64,000 nt of DNA from Helianthus annuus. Its lineage: Eukaryota > Streptophyta > Magnoliopsida > Asterales > Asteraceae. The notes beneath the pieces were generated by a model. It did no database searches. It was not told where the DNA came from and saw only the letters and a program-made list of their open reading frames with translations. The position numbers and the translations under genes were made by a program. The stretch lies in contig NC_035448.2 in NCBI RefSeq assembly GCF_002127325.2, positions 86,508,587-86,572,586 of the forward strand. The letters run 5' to 3'. This document shows positions 11,661 to 23,769 of this stretch, piece by piece (within the stretch, counting starts at the first letter, position 1; each line of letters opens with the position of its first letter).

Positions 11661-12165
11661 TGTCACACCCCGACCACGTAAAACATACAAAACGTGGCGG
11701 AAACGTCGGGGAGTGGTGTAACAGAATCAATTGTTTCAAGTCCATGGCAATTGAAGTTTCGTTTTATTAATCAAACATGAATGTTTACATTGTTTTAAAC
11801 AGAACCAAAGAGTACATAACATAATTTAACTAGTTCTAGTCTTGTTTTAAGTCACTAAGGCACAGGTTCGCCTAAGTATGTCTTGATAAGTCCTATGCAT
11901 CATCTCCTGAAAACACATGTGAAAATAGGTACGTCAGCATAAAAATGCCTGTGAGATACATTGGTTTTGTGAAAACGGAATTCATGACTTATGCTTGAGA
12001 AAATGTTTAGTCATGAACCTTGTAATTTGCTTTGTCTTGTAAATCATTTGAAAAACGATAAGATCAGATGATATGTGTAAATAAGAGAACACTGTATGGT
12101 TAAACGGATAACCATGTAAAATGTATTTGTATAAGATAAGTCGTTTGTAAAACAATGTCTCGTGA
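11661..12165 (-). mobile_element. Inverted LTR fragment (relative of the A-family LTR end)
   Basis: It begins TGTCACACCCCGACCACG and matches the reverse complement of about 15310-15815, the last 500 bases of the A LTR, at perhaps 80% identity. It is therefore the terminal part of an LTR on the minus strand that inserted into the F LTR; the flanking CTTGA at 11656-11660 is its presumed target site. It is cut at 12165/12166 by the start of element A's LTR, and its other part is missing. Confidence 0.75.
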
Positions 12166-12861
12166 TGTGACAACCGGTAATTAACGGCCTCTAATTACGC
12201 GATTAACAAATGTTTAGGCAATAATAAATAGTGTTTAAGACACGAATTAACTTAATTAGGCTTTTGTAATGCCTAGGAACGCTGATCGGACGTTACAATG
12301 CGCGTATGAGGATTTTTGTGAAATCTACTGAATATTAAGCGATAACGAACTGAAACCGCACAAAATACTGACAACGCCGACAAATACGAAGTTTATACGT
12401 ATAACTTATAGTTATGAATGTGGTTTTGCGAAATATTATCCTTTCAAACATCACAAAACGCAAACGTGAACGAAAACCGCGATAGTAAGAACGCACCGAC
12501 AACGAAACGGATGCACCAGACACGAGTTACGTCTCAATATTAATATATTAGGATATATTTAACTTCGTTTTCAAATTTTATTATCCGTAGTTGGAAACGG
12601 ATCGAAAAACGGGATTGAAATGATGACTGAAGTGTTATACACGATTTAACGCGACGGAAAAACGTATAAGTTTATTTACAACGTACGACATAATTTCATG
12701 AACTTTTGACCCTAAACCTTACTTTTTCGACATTATATGACAATCGGGGTCAAAATCGCGCCTCGGGAGTGTATTGGGCTGCCCAAACACGCTAACGAGC
12801 CTCAAGCCCAAGCCCATTAAAGGAATACCTAGCTATTTAAGTGTGCAAAACCCTACACTTA

Positions 12862-13158
12862 GAGCATTCACATTCAACCCACCATATTTTTACCCTAAAT
12901 TACACTAAAAAACACTACATTTTCTCTCTCATTTTCAATTAAATAATACTTTTATACCTTTATCATTATCTTTTCTCTCTCCTACACTCACAACCACTTT
13001 CAAAATATATTAAAAAATTATAGGGGGTGAACAGTGTCCCCCCAAATATACAGATCAACAGTAACATTTTCTCTCTCCTCCACTCACAACCACTTTTTAT
13101 ACTCTTTATATTTTAAAAACACCACACACATAATTTGGTTATTTGGATGTGAATGCTC
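12862..13158. mobile_element. MITE with TTA duplication inside LTR A
   Basis: The ends are inverted repeats: GAGCATTCACATTCAA at the left and the complement of GAGCATTCACATCCAA at the right. TTA duplications are at 12859-12861 and 13159-13161. The interior is CT-rich with a central palindrome-like GGGGGTGAACAGTGTCCCCCC. The 297-bp length and TTA fit a PIF/Harbinger-derived MITE. It lies just downstream of the LTR's TATA box. Confidence 0.8.
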
Positions 13159-13930
13159 TTACACTTTACCAGCCGTAAACACCCCTTATCCCTTTAGTAC
13201 TCCCTCTCATTCTTCATTGTCTGCACCTTATCTACTACAAGATCACACACACACATACAAACTACTTCATCATCTTCACCATTTCCATATTCACAACCCT
13301 AAACTCCTCCACACATGGAGATTACAACCGTCACCCCCATCAATTCTGTGCAAAATTTCCTCAACACCCATACATTTCGCGTTTTGCCTTGAGTTAACGG
13401 CCGGCCACCACCAACCGGTGGTGGCGTACGGTGGTGCTATGACGAAACCGAGCGAGAGAAAGAGAAACAGAGGAGAGAGAGGGACACGACTGAGAGAGAA
13501 CGGGACACCGATTTCCGGCGACGGATCGCCAGTGTCGAGCAGCGGAGCACGACGGACGATGGACAAGCCATCCTCTACGGCGGTGGTGGTTCCGGTGACT
13601 GTTCCGATTCACAGCAGTCGCAGGTCCATTATCCGGTAATCATACCTACTCCTTCCTCTTTCACATTTTCTATTCAGATCCCCTTAAATCCACGTCCTTT
13701 CTCCGGTTGTGCCGTTGTTTCAGGTGAGGAGGAAGATGATATCGTGAGGATGATGACAATAATTATGTAGATGATGGTGACGACGGAGGACATACGGCGC
13801 CGCCGTGCGGCGGCGGTAGTCGTAGTGGTTGTTGTGGTTCAAGTCTCGTCTCGGGTCTGACTTGTTACGTGTGCGGTTTTTGGTTCGGCTCGGGTCAGAT
13901 TTCGGGCTTTCGGGTTCAGTTTTGAGCACC

Positions 13931-14116
13931 GGTCAACTGGTCAACACGGGTCAAACTCGGTCAACAAGTCAAACCAGTCAACAAGTCAGGTTGACTGGTC
14001 AACGCTGGTCAACTGGGGTCTCGGGTTCGGTCAACGGTAATCGACAGCAGGTTGGGTTCGGTCAAAACGTGGTCAACATCAGTCAACTGTGGTCAACTCA
14101 GTTCGTTTTGGTCAAC
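13931..14116 (+). repeat. Array of GGTCAA/AGTCAA words (W-box core)
   Basis: Fourteen (A/G)GTCAA words and one TTGAC in the opposite sense lie in 186 bases at irregular spacing. (A/G)GTCAA is the complement of TTGAC(C/T), the WRKY transcription-factor W-box. The array ends 17 bases before the donor-like site at 14133. It is absent from the 3' LTR of A. Confidence 0.8.
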
Positions 14117-14132
14117 TCCAAAGCAATCTCAG

Positions 14133-15568
14133 GTGAGTACATTGAACCCCTCTTTTACTGTTTTCCAAACTGTTTTGGGGTGAAACACATGTGCCTATCT
14201 GTTACTTTCATGCTTTCCATGTTTTCACATCGTATATCTGCTATGTTCATTAGTACATTATAGTACACGATTTCATTACATTTCATGCTATGTATGCCCA
14301 TTGTGTGCGTACTTAGTACATTGATTTATATTACATTTCTGTTGCATATGTTTACTCAGCATATGGACACATTGATTTACATTACATTTCTGTTGCATAT
14401 GTTTACTCAGCATATGGACACATTGATTTACATTACATTTCTGTTGCATATGTTTACTCAGCATATGGACACATTGATTTACATGAACATTTCTGCTGCA
14501 TATGTTTACTTAGCATATGGGCACATTGATTTACATGAGCACTTTTGCTTCGTATGTTTACTTAGCATACTTAGTACAATTGTTTACATCACATGCCTTC
14601 ATTTTTTTATGACATTTGGTTTGTTTAACATGGGACAATACATTCATTAACATTGATCACGCCGTTCGTTAGTAGGTAGTGTTACCATAAGAATTGACAA
14701 CTCCCGTTTCTGAAATCCTGGGTTTGATAGGATTGGAAGGAATGACCGAATTCGATATACATAACTTAGATAAACCTTTAATTTGTTTAAGGGTTTATCG
14801 CCGCAGTCTCAAGGCTTGGATGTATGCATAGTTTACAATACCGCATAAATGTTAATATCAATAGAGCATGCATTTTTCCACAGAACATAACGTTGATTTA
14901 AACCACGTTTTACTTCAACGACTTGTTTTGTGCATTTTACATATGGTTTAAGTTGATACATTTCGCTTACCATACATGATACATTTTGGGATACACATTA
15001 CATGATTTACATTGAACATAAACACGTTGACATTAACATACACATTTGGTGGTTTTCATTGCACATAAACATTTAACATGGTTTACACAATAACACTTGA
15101 CATTTGGTTTATACATGAACAATTTACATGGTGGATTGGTTTGGGTAAATGGTTTGAGTAACGTGGAGTATGTAATATGATGCAAACATGGTGGATACGC
15201 CGCTGGTACTTCCTATATATAAATGTTTGTATAATATTACATATCTTAGCGTTATCTAAATCATTTCAGTTTAGACATATAACATTTTATACAAATAACA
15301 TACTTTTCATAAAACATTGTGTTACAAAACAACTTATTATATTCAACTCATTTTACTTGGTTACTCGTTTAACCTTGCACTTATCTATACATATCATCTG
15401 ATGTTATCGTTTTTCAAATGATTTACAAAGCAAGACAAATTACAAGGTTCATGACTGACTGTTATTAAACATTTCTTTAAACTCAAGTCATGAATCCCAT
15501 TTTCACAAAACCTATGTATCTCACAGGCATTTTTATGCTGACGTACTTACTTTCACATGTGTTTTCAG
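14133..15568 (+). other. Putative LTR intron, element A 5' LTR
   Basis: The donor CTCAG|GTGAGTA at 14133 matches the plant consensus well. The acceptor TGTGTTTTCAG|GAG ends at 15568, 247 bases before the LTR end. The length of 1436 bases is identical in the 3' LTR copy (25689-27124). Splicing is inferred, not shown. Confidence 0.5.
14318..14573. repeat. 51-bp tandem repeats, five copies (5' LTR of A)
   Basis: The unit begins ACATTGATTTACATTACATT and contains GTTTACTCAGCATATGG. Three exact-length units are followed by two diverged ones. The period is a multiple of three, which creates an open frame coding for repeated LIYITFLLHMFTQHMDT; I regard that frame as an artefact. The same array occurs at 25874-26129. 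Confidence 0.95.
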
Positions 15569-15822
15569 GAGCTATTCCATAGGATGATGATCATGACACT
15601 AGGGCGGACCTGTGCCTTAGAGACTAAAACTGAAGATAGACTTAGTTAACTATGTTATAAACTCTTTGTTTTCCTGTTTAAGACAATGTACTACCCTTGT
15701 TTAATAAATAAAATGTAACTTTAATTTCCATGGTTGTATAACAATTAATTCTGTCCACAACACTCCCCGACGTTTTCCGCCGCGGTTGCATGTTACTCGC
15801 GGTCGGGGTGTGACAGAAGAGT

Positions 15823-15835
15823 TGGTATCAGAGCC
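15823..15835 (+). other. Element A: primer-binding site
   Basis: TGGTATCAGAGCC, complementary to the 3' end of plant initiator Met-tRNA, lies seven bases after the LTR end at 15815. It primes minus-strand DNA synthesis. The leader 15836-16443 before gag carries no further ORF that I recognise. Confidence 0.9.
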
Positions 15836-16443
15836 ATTGGTTATAGGGAATTAGGTTATTAGTAATGCTTTGACCTAGACTATAACTTTCTAGGACCCTA
15901 ACACAAGTTATCTTGTGTTTAGAGTTTAAAACATGCACATCACCTATCCTTAGGTGATAACCACAACGGGAACTTCGGTTCCGAATCCGCTTTGAAAAGT
16001 AATTATCTGTTCTAGGATGATTGATTACTAGGTTTTGAACCCTCTGTTATAAGGTTTTGAACCCTCTGTTATATGGTTTTGAACCCTTTGGATTCTCAAA
16101 AATCTCGTCAAAGTTTTGGGTTAATAGTGTGAACACGTGCGAACTGGAAGAGTGAATGCCTGTACCCTGGGTTTTCTGTCTAAGGCTAGAGTGTTCGTAC
16201 AAATCCACATAATCGGACCAGTCACTCTTACCTGGGAACTCTTGGGGTGAGTGTTCACTTATAGGCGAGCATGTCTTCGCGATACACTAATTCTGACCCA
16301 TTTACTTTGACTAGACATTTCATCTCGCTTGTTTGCTTTGCGATGCATAACCGCCATCTTTGCTTTTGTTGATTTTGCTTCATCTCATTCTCTTCATCCA
16401 ATCATCTCACTCGTTTCATTTCATGTTTTTTTTCTCTTCTAGA

Positions 16444-19400
16444 ATGCCTCCTCGACGCGACAACCAGATAGCTACTGCCGAGCTGGCAGAAATTATTGCG
16501 CAGCAGATGGCTGCTCAATTCCCAAATCTCTTTGCTCAATGGAACCAGGCCAACAACAACAACATTGGTACATGCAAATACAAGGATTTTAACTCGGCTA
16601 AGCCACTCAAGTTTAGTGGTTCTGAGGGAGCAACTGGGCTTCTTCAGTGGTTCGAGAGCATCGAGAACACTTTTCGCCACGTGCAGTGTCCGGATAATCG
16701 CAAGGTCGAGTTTTCTTCGAGTGTGTTTCAGAAGAGGGCTCTTACGTGGTGGAACGGGGTTATGAGAGATCAAGGTGCAGAAGTTGCTCTAGCTCAGACA
16801 TGGGCTGAACTGAGAGCTCTTATGATGAGGGAGTTTTGTCCTCGTCATGAACAACGAGCGTTGGAGAAAGAATTTGATGTTTTGAAGCAAGATAGTGGCG
16901 GGCACAGGGCTTATACTGATAGGTTTGAGGAGTTGAGTCTGCTTTGCCCAACTATGGTTACCCCACTCGATAAGGCCATCGAAAGGTATATCGACGGCCT
17001 ACCTGACTCAGTACAAGACATCCTCACTGGTAGCAACCCTACCACACTCTGTCAGGCAATCGAGTTATCAGCGACACTGACTGAGTCGCAGATTCGAAAG
17101 AATAAGCTACACAGGAAGGGCGACAAGGGCAAGAAACAGTCGGCTGACAAGGAAGATAGCAAGAAAGGTCAAAACAAGAAGGGAAAGGATTCTGGTTCCT
17201 CAAGGGGGTCAAGGAAGCGTAAGGCTTCCCAGAACTATGCTGTCACTGCCCAAGCTAACCAGGCAGCTCCCAACCAGCCTCCAACAAAGAAGCCCTATTC
17301 AGGAAGTGCACCTTTGTGCAATCAATGCAACAGTCACCATCAGCCGCAATATCAGTGCCGTTTCTGTACTAACTGTGGGAAGTCGGGTCATCTTGCCGAT
17401 GTTTGTCGGTTTGCTCAGAATCGCGCAGTTCAGAACCCTGCTCAACAAGTTGCTCAACAACAGGGTCAGGCTGCACGACCAAACTACCCACCAGGTGCTT
17501 GTTATAACTGTGGGGATTTGACCCACTACAGAAATCGGTGTCCAAGACTAGCCAACCAGAACCAGAATGCAAACTAGAATCAGGCACAGGCTCGAGGTCG
17601 AGTCTTCAACATGAACGCTCAGGAGGCACAAGCAGACAATGAAGTGGTGAACGGTACGTTCTTTATTAATAATCAGCCAGCATCTGTTCTTTTTGATTCG
17701 GGTGCCGACAAGAGTTTTGTGTCATTGTCTTTTGAGACAACGCTTCGCGTGTCTAGAACGAAACTAGGTAAACCTTTGACAGTAGAGGTTGCCAGTGGTG
17801 AACCCATTGTTCTTAATTCTGTTCTACGCAACTGCCAGTTGAACCTTAACGACCATATTTGTCCTATTGACCTCACGCCAATGCAACTTGGAATCTTCGA
17901 CGTTATAGTAGGTATGGATTGGTTATCTAAGCATCACGCAGAGATAGTTTGTTCTGAGAAGATTGTTCGTATACCGCTGTCGACAGGCGAGATCCTACAG
18001 GTTCGTGGTGAGAAGCCTGCCGGTGGTCTCAGACTTATGTCTTGTTTTAAAGCACGGAAGTATCTTCGGAAGAACTATGTGGCTTTCTTAGCACATGTTA
18101 CAGCAGATAAAGGCAAGGGTAAGACTATTTCAGATATTCCTGTCGTTCGGGATTATTTAGAAGTTTTCCCTGAAGAGTTACCTGGTCTACCTCCAGCACG
18201 CCAAGTCGAGTTCCGTATTGATCTCGTACCTGATGCAAATCCCATTGCCAGAGCTCCATACCGTCTTGCACCATCAGAGATGCAAGAATTATCTAAGCAG
18301 CTTCAGGAGCTCTCTGACAAAGGTTTTATCCGTCCTAGCTTTTCACCTTGGGGTGCTCCCGTTCTTTTTGTTAAGAAGAAAGATGGATCTTTTAGGATGT
18401 GTATCGATTATCGTGAGCTTAACAAGCTTACCATCAAGAATCGATATCCCCTACCTCGCATTGATGATCTCTTTGATCAATTGCAAGGCGCTTCTTACTT
18501 TTCAAAGATTGATCTGCGATCTGGATATCATCAACTTCGGGTGCATGAAGAAGATATTCCCAAAACAGCGTTCCGTACTCGTTATGGACATTACGAGTTC
18601 ACAGTCATGCCATTCGGTTTGACTAATGCTCCTGCTGTTTTCATGGACTTAATGAATAGGGTCTGCAAACCTTATTTGGATAAGTTCATCATCGTTTTCA
18701 TTGATGACATCTTAATTTATTCCAAGACGCGAGCTGATCATGAACAACATCTTCGTCTTACGTTGGAACTCCTAAAGAAAGAGCAACTTTTCGCCAAATT
18801 CTCCAAGTGTGAATTCTGGCTTAAGGAGGCTCAATTCTTGGGACATATTGTCAACGAACAAGGTATTCACGTAGATCCCTCCAAGGTCAGTGCGATCAAG
18901 GATTGGGATACACCTACTACTCCTACTGAAGTTCGTTCTTTTCTTGGTCTAGCGGGTTATTATCGCCGCTTCATTGAGAATTTCTCAAAGATTGCAGTTC
19001 CTCTAACTGCTCTAACTCAGAAGAACAAGCCCTTTGATTGGGGAGTCAAACAAGAGGAAGCGTTTCTGACTTTGAAACAAAAGCTTTGCGACGCGCCTGT
19101 CCTAACATTGCCTGAGGGCAATGATGATTTCGTCGTTTATTGCGACGCATCTAAATTAGGTCTTGGCTGCATCCTGATGCAAAGAAACAAAGTCATAGCA
19201 TACGCATCAAGGCAGTTGAAGATACATGAGAAGAACTACACCACTCATGATCTTGAGTTGGGTGCAATTGTCTTCGCTCTTAAGATTTGGAGACACTACT
19301 TGTACGGTACAAAATGTGTGGTTTTCACTGACCACAAGAGTCTTCAACACATCTTCAATCAGAAAGAACTCAACATGAGGCAAAGACGTTGGGTTGAACT

Positions 19401-20976
19401 TCTAAACGACTATGACTGCGAGATTCGCTACCATCCTGGTAAGGCGAATGTCGTAGCCGATGCATTGAGTCACAAGGAGCGTACTAAGCTTCATTGTGTT
19501 CGTGTCCAATCCGTTATTCAGGCTCAAACCGATATACAAGCCCGTATTTCTCAGGCTCAACAAGCTTGTGTTTCACAAGGCTTGATGGATAAGGAATTTC
19601 CTTATCACATAAGTCCTGCTCTAGAGCTGAAGGACAATGGATCATATTACTTCATGGACCGTTTATAGGTCCCGAGCCAAGATAATCTTCGTACCTTGCT
19701 TATGGATGAAGCCCATAAGTCTCGCTATTCTATTCATCCTGGCTCAGATAAGGTGTATAAGGATCTTCGTATTCAGTATTGGTGGCCTGGTATGAAGAAA
19801 GACATTGCCTTATATGTATCCAAATGCCTTACTTGTCTTAAGGTTAAGGCTGAACATCAGCGTCCTTCCGGATTATTGGAGCAACCGGAGATCCCAGTTT
19901 GGAAATGGGAAAACATTACTATGGATCTCATTACCAAACTTCCGCGCACAAAGAAAGGTCACGATGCCATCTGGGTAGTCGTTGATCGTCTTACCAAGTC
20001 AGCACATTTCTTGCCAATCCGTGAGGATTTTTCGGCTGACAAACTTGCTCAAATCTACGTGGATGAAATTGTAGCTCGACATGGTGTCCCTTTGAACATC
20101 ATTTCTGACAGAGATGCTCGTTTCACTTCTCATTTTTGGAGAACCATGCAATCTGCTATGGGATCTCAACTTAATCTGAGCACAGCTTATCATCCGCAAA
20201 CGGATGGTCAATCTGAAAGAACAATCCAGACACTGGAGGATATGCTTAGAGCTTGTGTGATCGATTTTGGTGGTAGTTAGGATTCACATCTTCCGTTGAT
20301 TGAATTCTCCTACAACAATAGTTATCACTCCAGCATCAACATGGCTCCTTTCAAGGCTCTCTATGGTCGAAAATGTCGTTCACCAGTCTGCTGGAATGAG
20401 ATTGGCGAGGCTCAGCTTACTGGACCTGCCCTCATTTTAGAGACAACAGATAAGGTAAAGAAAGTTCGTGATAACCTTCAGACAGCTAGAAGCCGTCAAA
20501 AGAGTTACGCGGACCTAAAACGCAAGCCCTTGGATTTTCAAGTCGGTGATCGAGTATTACTTAAGGTCTCACCTTGGAAGGGTGTGATCAGATTCGGAAA
20601 GAAAGGAAAACTTGCACCTAGATACGTTGGACCATTCAAGATCGTCGAAAGAATCGGTAAGGTAGCCTACAGAGTTGAGTTACCTCCTGAACTTGGAAAT
20701 GTTCATCCAACCTTTCACGTGTCCAATCTCAAGAGGTGTTTAGCTGATGAAAACCTCCACATACCGCTTGACGAAATTCGTGTTGATAAAACACTGAAAT
20801 TTGTTGAGAAACCGGTAGAAATCATGGAACGTGAAGTCAAGTGGCTTAAACGTAAGCGCATTCCTTTGGTCAAGGTTCGATGGGAATCTAAACGTGGACC
20901 CGAGTTTACTTGGGAACTTGAAGACCAAATGAAGGCAAAATATCCGCATCTTTTTCCACGAGTTTCCTCTAAATAA
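16444..20976 (+). pseudogene. Element A: gag-pol polyprotein with three in-frame TAG stops
   Basis: One frame of 1510 codons runs from the ATG at 16444 (MPPRRDNQIA) to TAA at 20974-20976. The order is gag core, two zinc knuckles (CTNCGKSGHLADVC and CYNCGDLTHYRNRC, residues about 310 and 355), protease DSGA (about 415), RT with FIDDIL (about 752), RNase H with YCDAS (about 898), integrase with zinc-binding His/Cys residues and the DDE core, and a chromodomain ([12 protein letters not shown]). This is a Tekay-like chromovirus. TAG stops occur at 17575, 19666 and 20278; neighbours' sequences suggest CAG, TGG and TGG originally, all C-to-T type changes. There is no frameshift. The first stop lies between the knuckles and the protease. 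An upstream in-frame ATG at 16360 is less likely as the start. Confidence 0.92.
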
Positions 20977-21010
20977 ATTTCGGGACGAAATTTCCACAAG
21001 TAGGGGAGAC
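20975..21010 (+). other. Element A: palindrome and polypurine tract
   Basis: The perfect palindrome AAATTTCGGGACGAAATTT (20975-20993) overlaps the pol stop codon and is followed by TAGGGGAGAC directly before the 3' LTR. It marks plus-strand priming. Confidence 0.85.
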
Positions 21011-22176
21011 TGTAACATTTGTGCTTGTAATCATTGTGAACAGTTCAGTTATCAATAAAACAATGTTATTTTATCCCAATGTTTGTTTGGTTGTGTTTTA
21101 CATTTTTCATGTTTTAACTTTTGTTCAATTTCAAACTCTACATCGCTTTCTGGAGAATTATACGCAAACTAGTACGTAAACGTACTCAGTTTAATGTGAC
21201 AAATACTCCGAAACATCAACATATACTCAACATACCTTAAATAACCTTTACATAACTTAGAAATAAGTTTTGAAGGCTTTGGTATGACAAAAAAAAACAA
21301 GTTAATTCGCTTACAGGGACTAAACTTGACAAACTGTGAAAGTATGCCAATTTAAACTGTAACTGTGACACCCCAGGAAAACCAGTGAACGATGTAACTT
21401 ACCTAGCTTCCTCAGTGAGTGCGTACCAAATTTCGGGACGAAATTTCTTTCAAGTTGGGGATAATGTGACAACTCGAATTTCCAAGATTCGTTTTCGTAT
21501 TTATTGCACAATCATGTATTAACTAGTCGTTTATTTGCACATTTGGTTGCCATGAAATTATATACGTTTTGATTGTTTGATTGTGCATAGTTGTTTGTTA
21601 TTTGTGAAACTTGTCAAATGTGTAAACTTGGTGGTAGAACTATGAAATAGTTATGAGATGGTGTACTATTGTAAATTATATTAGTTAGGGGTGTAGAGAG
21701 CCATTAGTGAACTTGATTATACTTAACCCTAATCCCCTTTTCACTAATCACTTTCACCAAAACCAAAGCACGTACTTGTAATCTCTAATCCTCCTAGCAA
21801 TCATCATCAAATCATTGGCAAGGCACCACAAGTTTGATTACTCTCTTTCTCTAGGATCATCACAAGGTAATTGTTTAATCATTGTTGTGATTAATTGTCG
21901 ATTGTTTATTGATTTCTTGATTCTTGTGTTCATGGTAAACCCTAGTCTTCACATGATGATTCTGTGTTTTTGATTGATGATTGATTGTTGTGTTATGAAG
22001 ATTATAAGTCAGATAATCAATTGATTGATGATTGTGATGTGTGAGAGGTAGACATAGAGGTCATTGCTTTGATCTGTGTATTGCAAACGTATGAATTAGG
22101 GTTTTCACGGTCGTATGTTAACAAAAACGTAACTGATATGATTCTCTCCTGTATTGGAATGCATGTTATTATGTGC

Positions 22177-22722
22177 CTGAGTTTAATTCCTGAATGTTGT
22201 CCGAGTTTAATTGTTGATTTGAGAGTCTGAGTTTAATCTTTACTATATGTCCGAGATTAATGTTACCTCTCATGTCCGAGTTTAAGCTTAGAAAACCCCC
22301 CCCGAGTTTAACTTGTCCGAGTTTAGGGCCATAAGGTCCTTGTCCGAGTTTAATTCATGGGCTAGAGTCCGAGTTTATAAACCTCCTCTTGTCCGAGTTT
22401 AAAATGGATCCCTCTTGTCCGACTTTAATCAATACAATGCTGGTCCGAGTTTAATCTATTCAATGCATGTCCGAGTTTCTAAGCATCCATCACAAGGTCC
22501 GAGTTTAATTCTTTAGTGTGGTGTCCGAGTTTAATGAACAAAAGATGGCCCGAGTTTATGAAATGCAAGAGGTCCGAGTTCTTGTATGTTATGAGAGGTC
22601 CGACTTTGGGTTGTTTTATGCATAGTCCGAGAATGCTAATGCTTGACTTTGAATGATCTGAGTTTAAATTAAAGGGGTAGGTCCGAACTTCATGGAGTGC
22701 CATGTGGTCCGAATGTATTTAA
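22177..22722 (+). repeat. Irregular array of GTCCGAGTTTAA words in LTR X
   Basis: About 21 to 22 copies of GTCCGAGTTTAA or near variants occur in 546 bases with irregular spacing of roughly 15 to 40 bases. Only the short word is conserved; the spacers are unrelated. Confidence 0.9.
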
Positions 22723-23137
22723 GTCATGTCCACTGTCTTAATTTTGTTTAACTGTTGATACTCGAATGTTATGATTAATAGTGCCATACATTGTCTTGAC
22801 TTTTTAAATAAGCCTGTTCGGTGGTTAACATGTTAGGTTGTCAACCTTGTTATGTACGCATATAACTCTGTTAATACGTATCTGTGATTAACCTATTAAC
22901 TGAGTTAAGCTTATTAACTCAGTTAACCATATTAGTTCTGCTAGCATGTTAACCCTGTTAATTGTATTGATGCAATTAGTTACTTGAGCTACATGATGAT
23001 GTGATTGCCAAACGCACTGTGTGACATTAGGACATATGTTAATCGTTGCGAGTCTAAACTGATTGAATATATGTGCCCGCTATAGGACTTGATTGAATTC
23101 TTGTGAGCACTTAACTTAGCATACCGAGCAAACCAAG

Positions 23138-23769
23138 GTGAGTTCACACTCCTACTAAGGCATGGGATTCCCGGGTCGTGGGAATGGGTTAAAGGTTTCA
23201 ATTGACTTATAACGTACAAACGCTTTTCCTAGACTATCACCTATCATGGTCCTCGGATGTCAGGACGGTTCCGTAGGTTGGGATAACACCTACGTGGTTC
23301 CGTAGGTTGGATAACACCTACGTGGTCATATGCCATTACTGCCTCGGATGTCAGGCACGCACGTAAAACCTACGTGTACGCATTACTTACTTCTTCCGTA
23401 GGTTGGGATAACACCTACGTGGTCATATGCCATTACTGCCTCGGATGTCAGGCACGCACGTAAAACCTACGTGTACGCATTACTTACTTCTTCCGTAGGT
23501 TGGGATAACACCTACGTGGTCATATACTAATTACTATCCTCGATACAAAGGATACGTACGTGAAACCCACGTACACCCTATACACGCTACTGTTCTCGGA
23601 CGAAGAACAGGGATGATACGAATAGTCTAGTGGTCACATAACATGGGAAGCCCCCACTTGTATAACTTACTATTGGCCCTGTAGAGCCACCCGTTACTTA
23701 CTATTACGCATTTACTTACTGTGAACTCGCTCAACTAGTTTGTTGATCATTCTGTTACATGCCTTGCAG
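23138..23769 (+). other. Putative LTR intron, LTR X
   Basis: The donor CAAG|GTGAGTT is at 23138 and the acceptor GCCTTGCAG ends at 23769, 296 bases before the LTR end. The donor and acceptor contexts (CCGAGCAAACCAAGGTGAGTT and ATGCCTTGCAG) recur in LTR C. Confidence 0.5.
23300..23515. repeat. 97-bp tandem repeats with CGTAGGT/ACCTACG hairpins in LTR X
   Basis: A 97-base unit starting TTCCGTAGGTTGGGATAACA is present twice in near-identical form and partly a third time. It contains short hairpins (CGTAGGT..ACCTACG) and lies within the putative intron. LTR C has different hairpin repeats in the same relative place. Confidence 0.85.

Larger units (their letters stand above)
12166..15815 (+). mobile_element. 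Element A: 5' LTR (about 3.65 kb, chimeric)
   Basis: It runs from TGTGACAACCGG at 12166 to GGTCGGGGTGTGACA at 15815 and is followed by the primer site. A TATTTAA box lies at 12834-12840. It contains a MITE (12862-13158), a WRKY-box-like array (13931-14116), a putative intron (14133-15568) and 51-bp tandem repeats. From about 14116 to the end it is about 99% identical by eye to 25672-27371 in the 3' LTR. Before 14116 the two LTRs are unrelated, which should not occur in one insertion; see the recombination finding. Confidence 0.8.

Noticed and set aside
13034..13639. 201-codon open frame in the 5' LTR of A
   Set aside because: It spans a MITE end and LTR leader sequence, has no recognisable domain and is not present in the 3' LTR.
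14285..14650. Open frame of 121 codons with repeated LIYITFLLHMFTQHMDT (also at 25841-26206)
   Set aside because: It arises from 51-bp tandem repeats in the A LTR, whose period is a multiple of three. It has no protein-family features.
15823..15835. Possible tRNA genes at the Met-tRNA-like words
   Set aside because: Only 12-13 bases complementary to the tRNA 3' end are present beside each LTR. These are primer sites, not tRNA genes.
17575..17577. Programmed read-through stop between gag and protease in A
   Set aside because: C has a continuous frame at this point and A has two further TAG stops in pol, so a chance CAG-to-TAG change is simpler.
22177..22722. CRISPR-like spaced repeats
   Set aside because: The words are short (about 12 bases), degenerate and irregularly spaced inside a plant LTR. 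There is no cas gene and the genome is eukaryotic.
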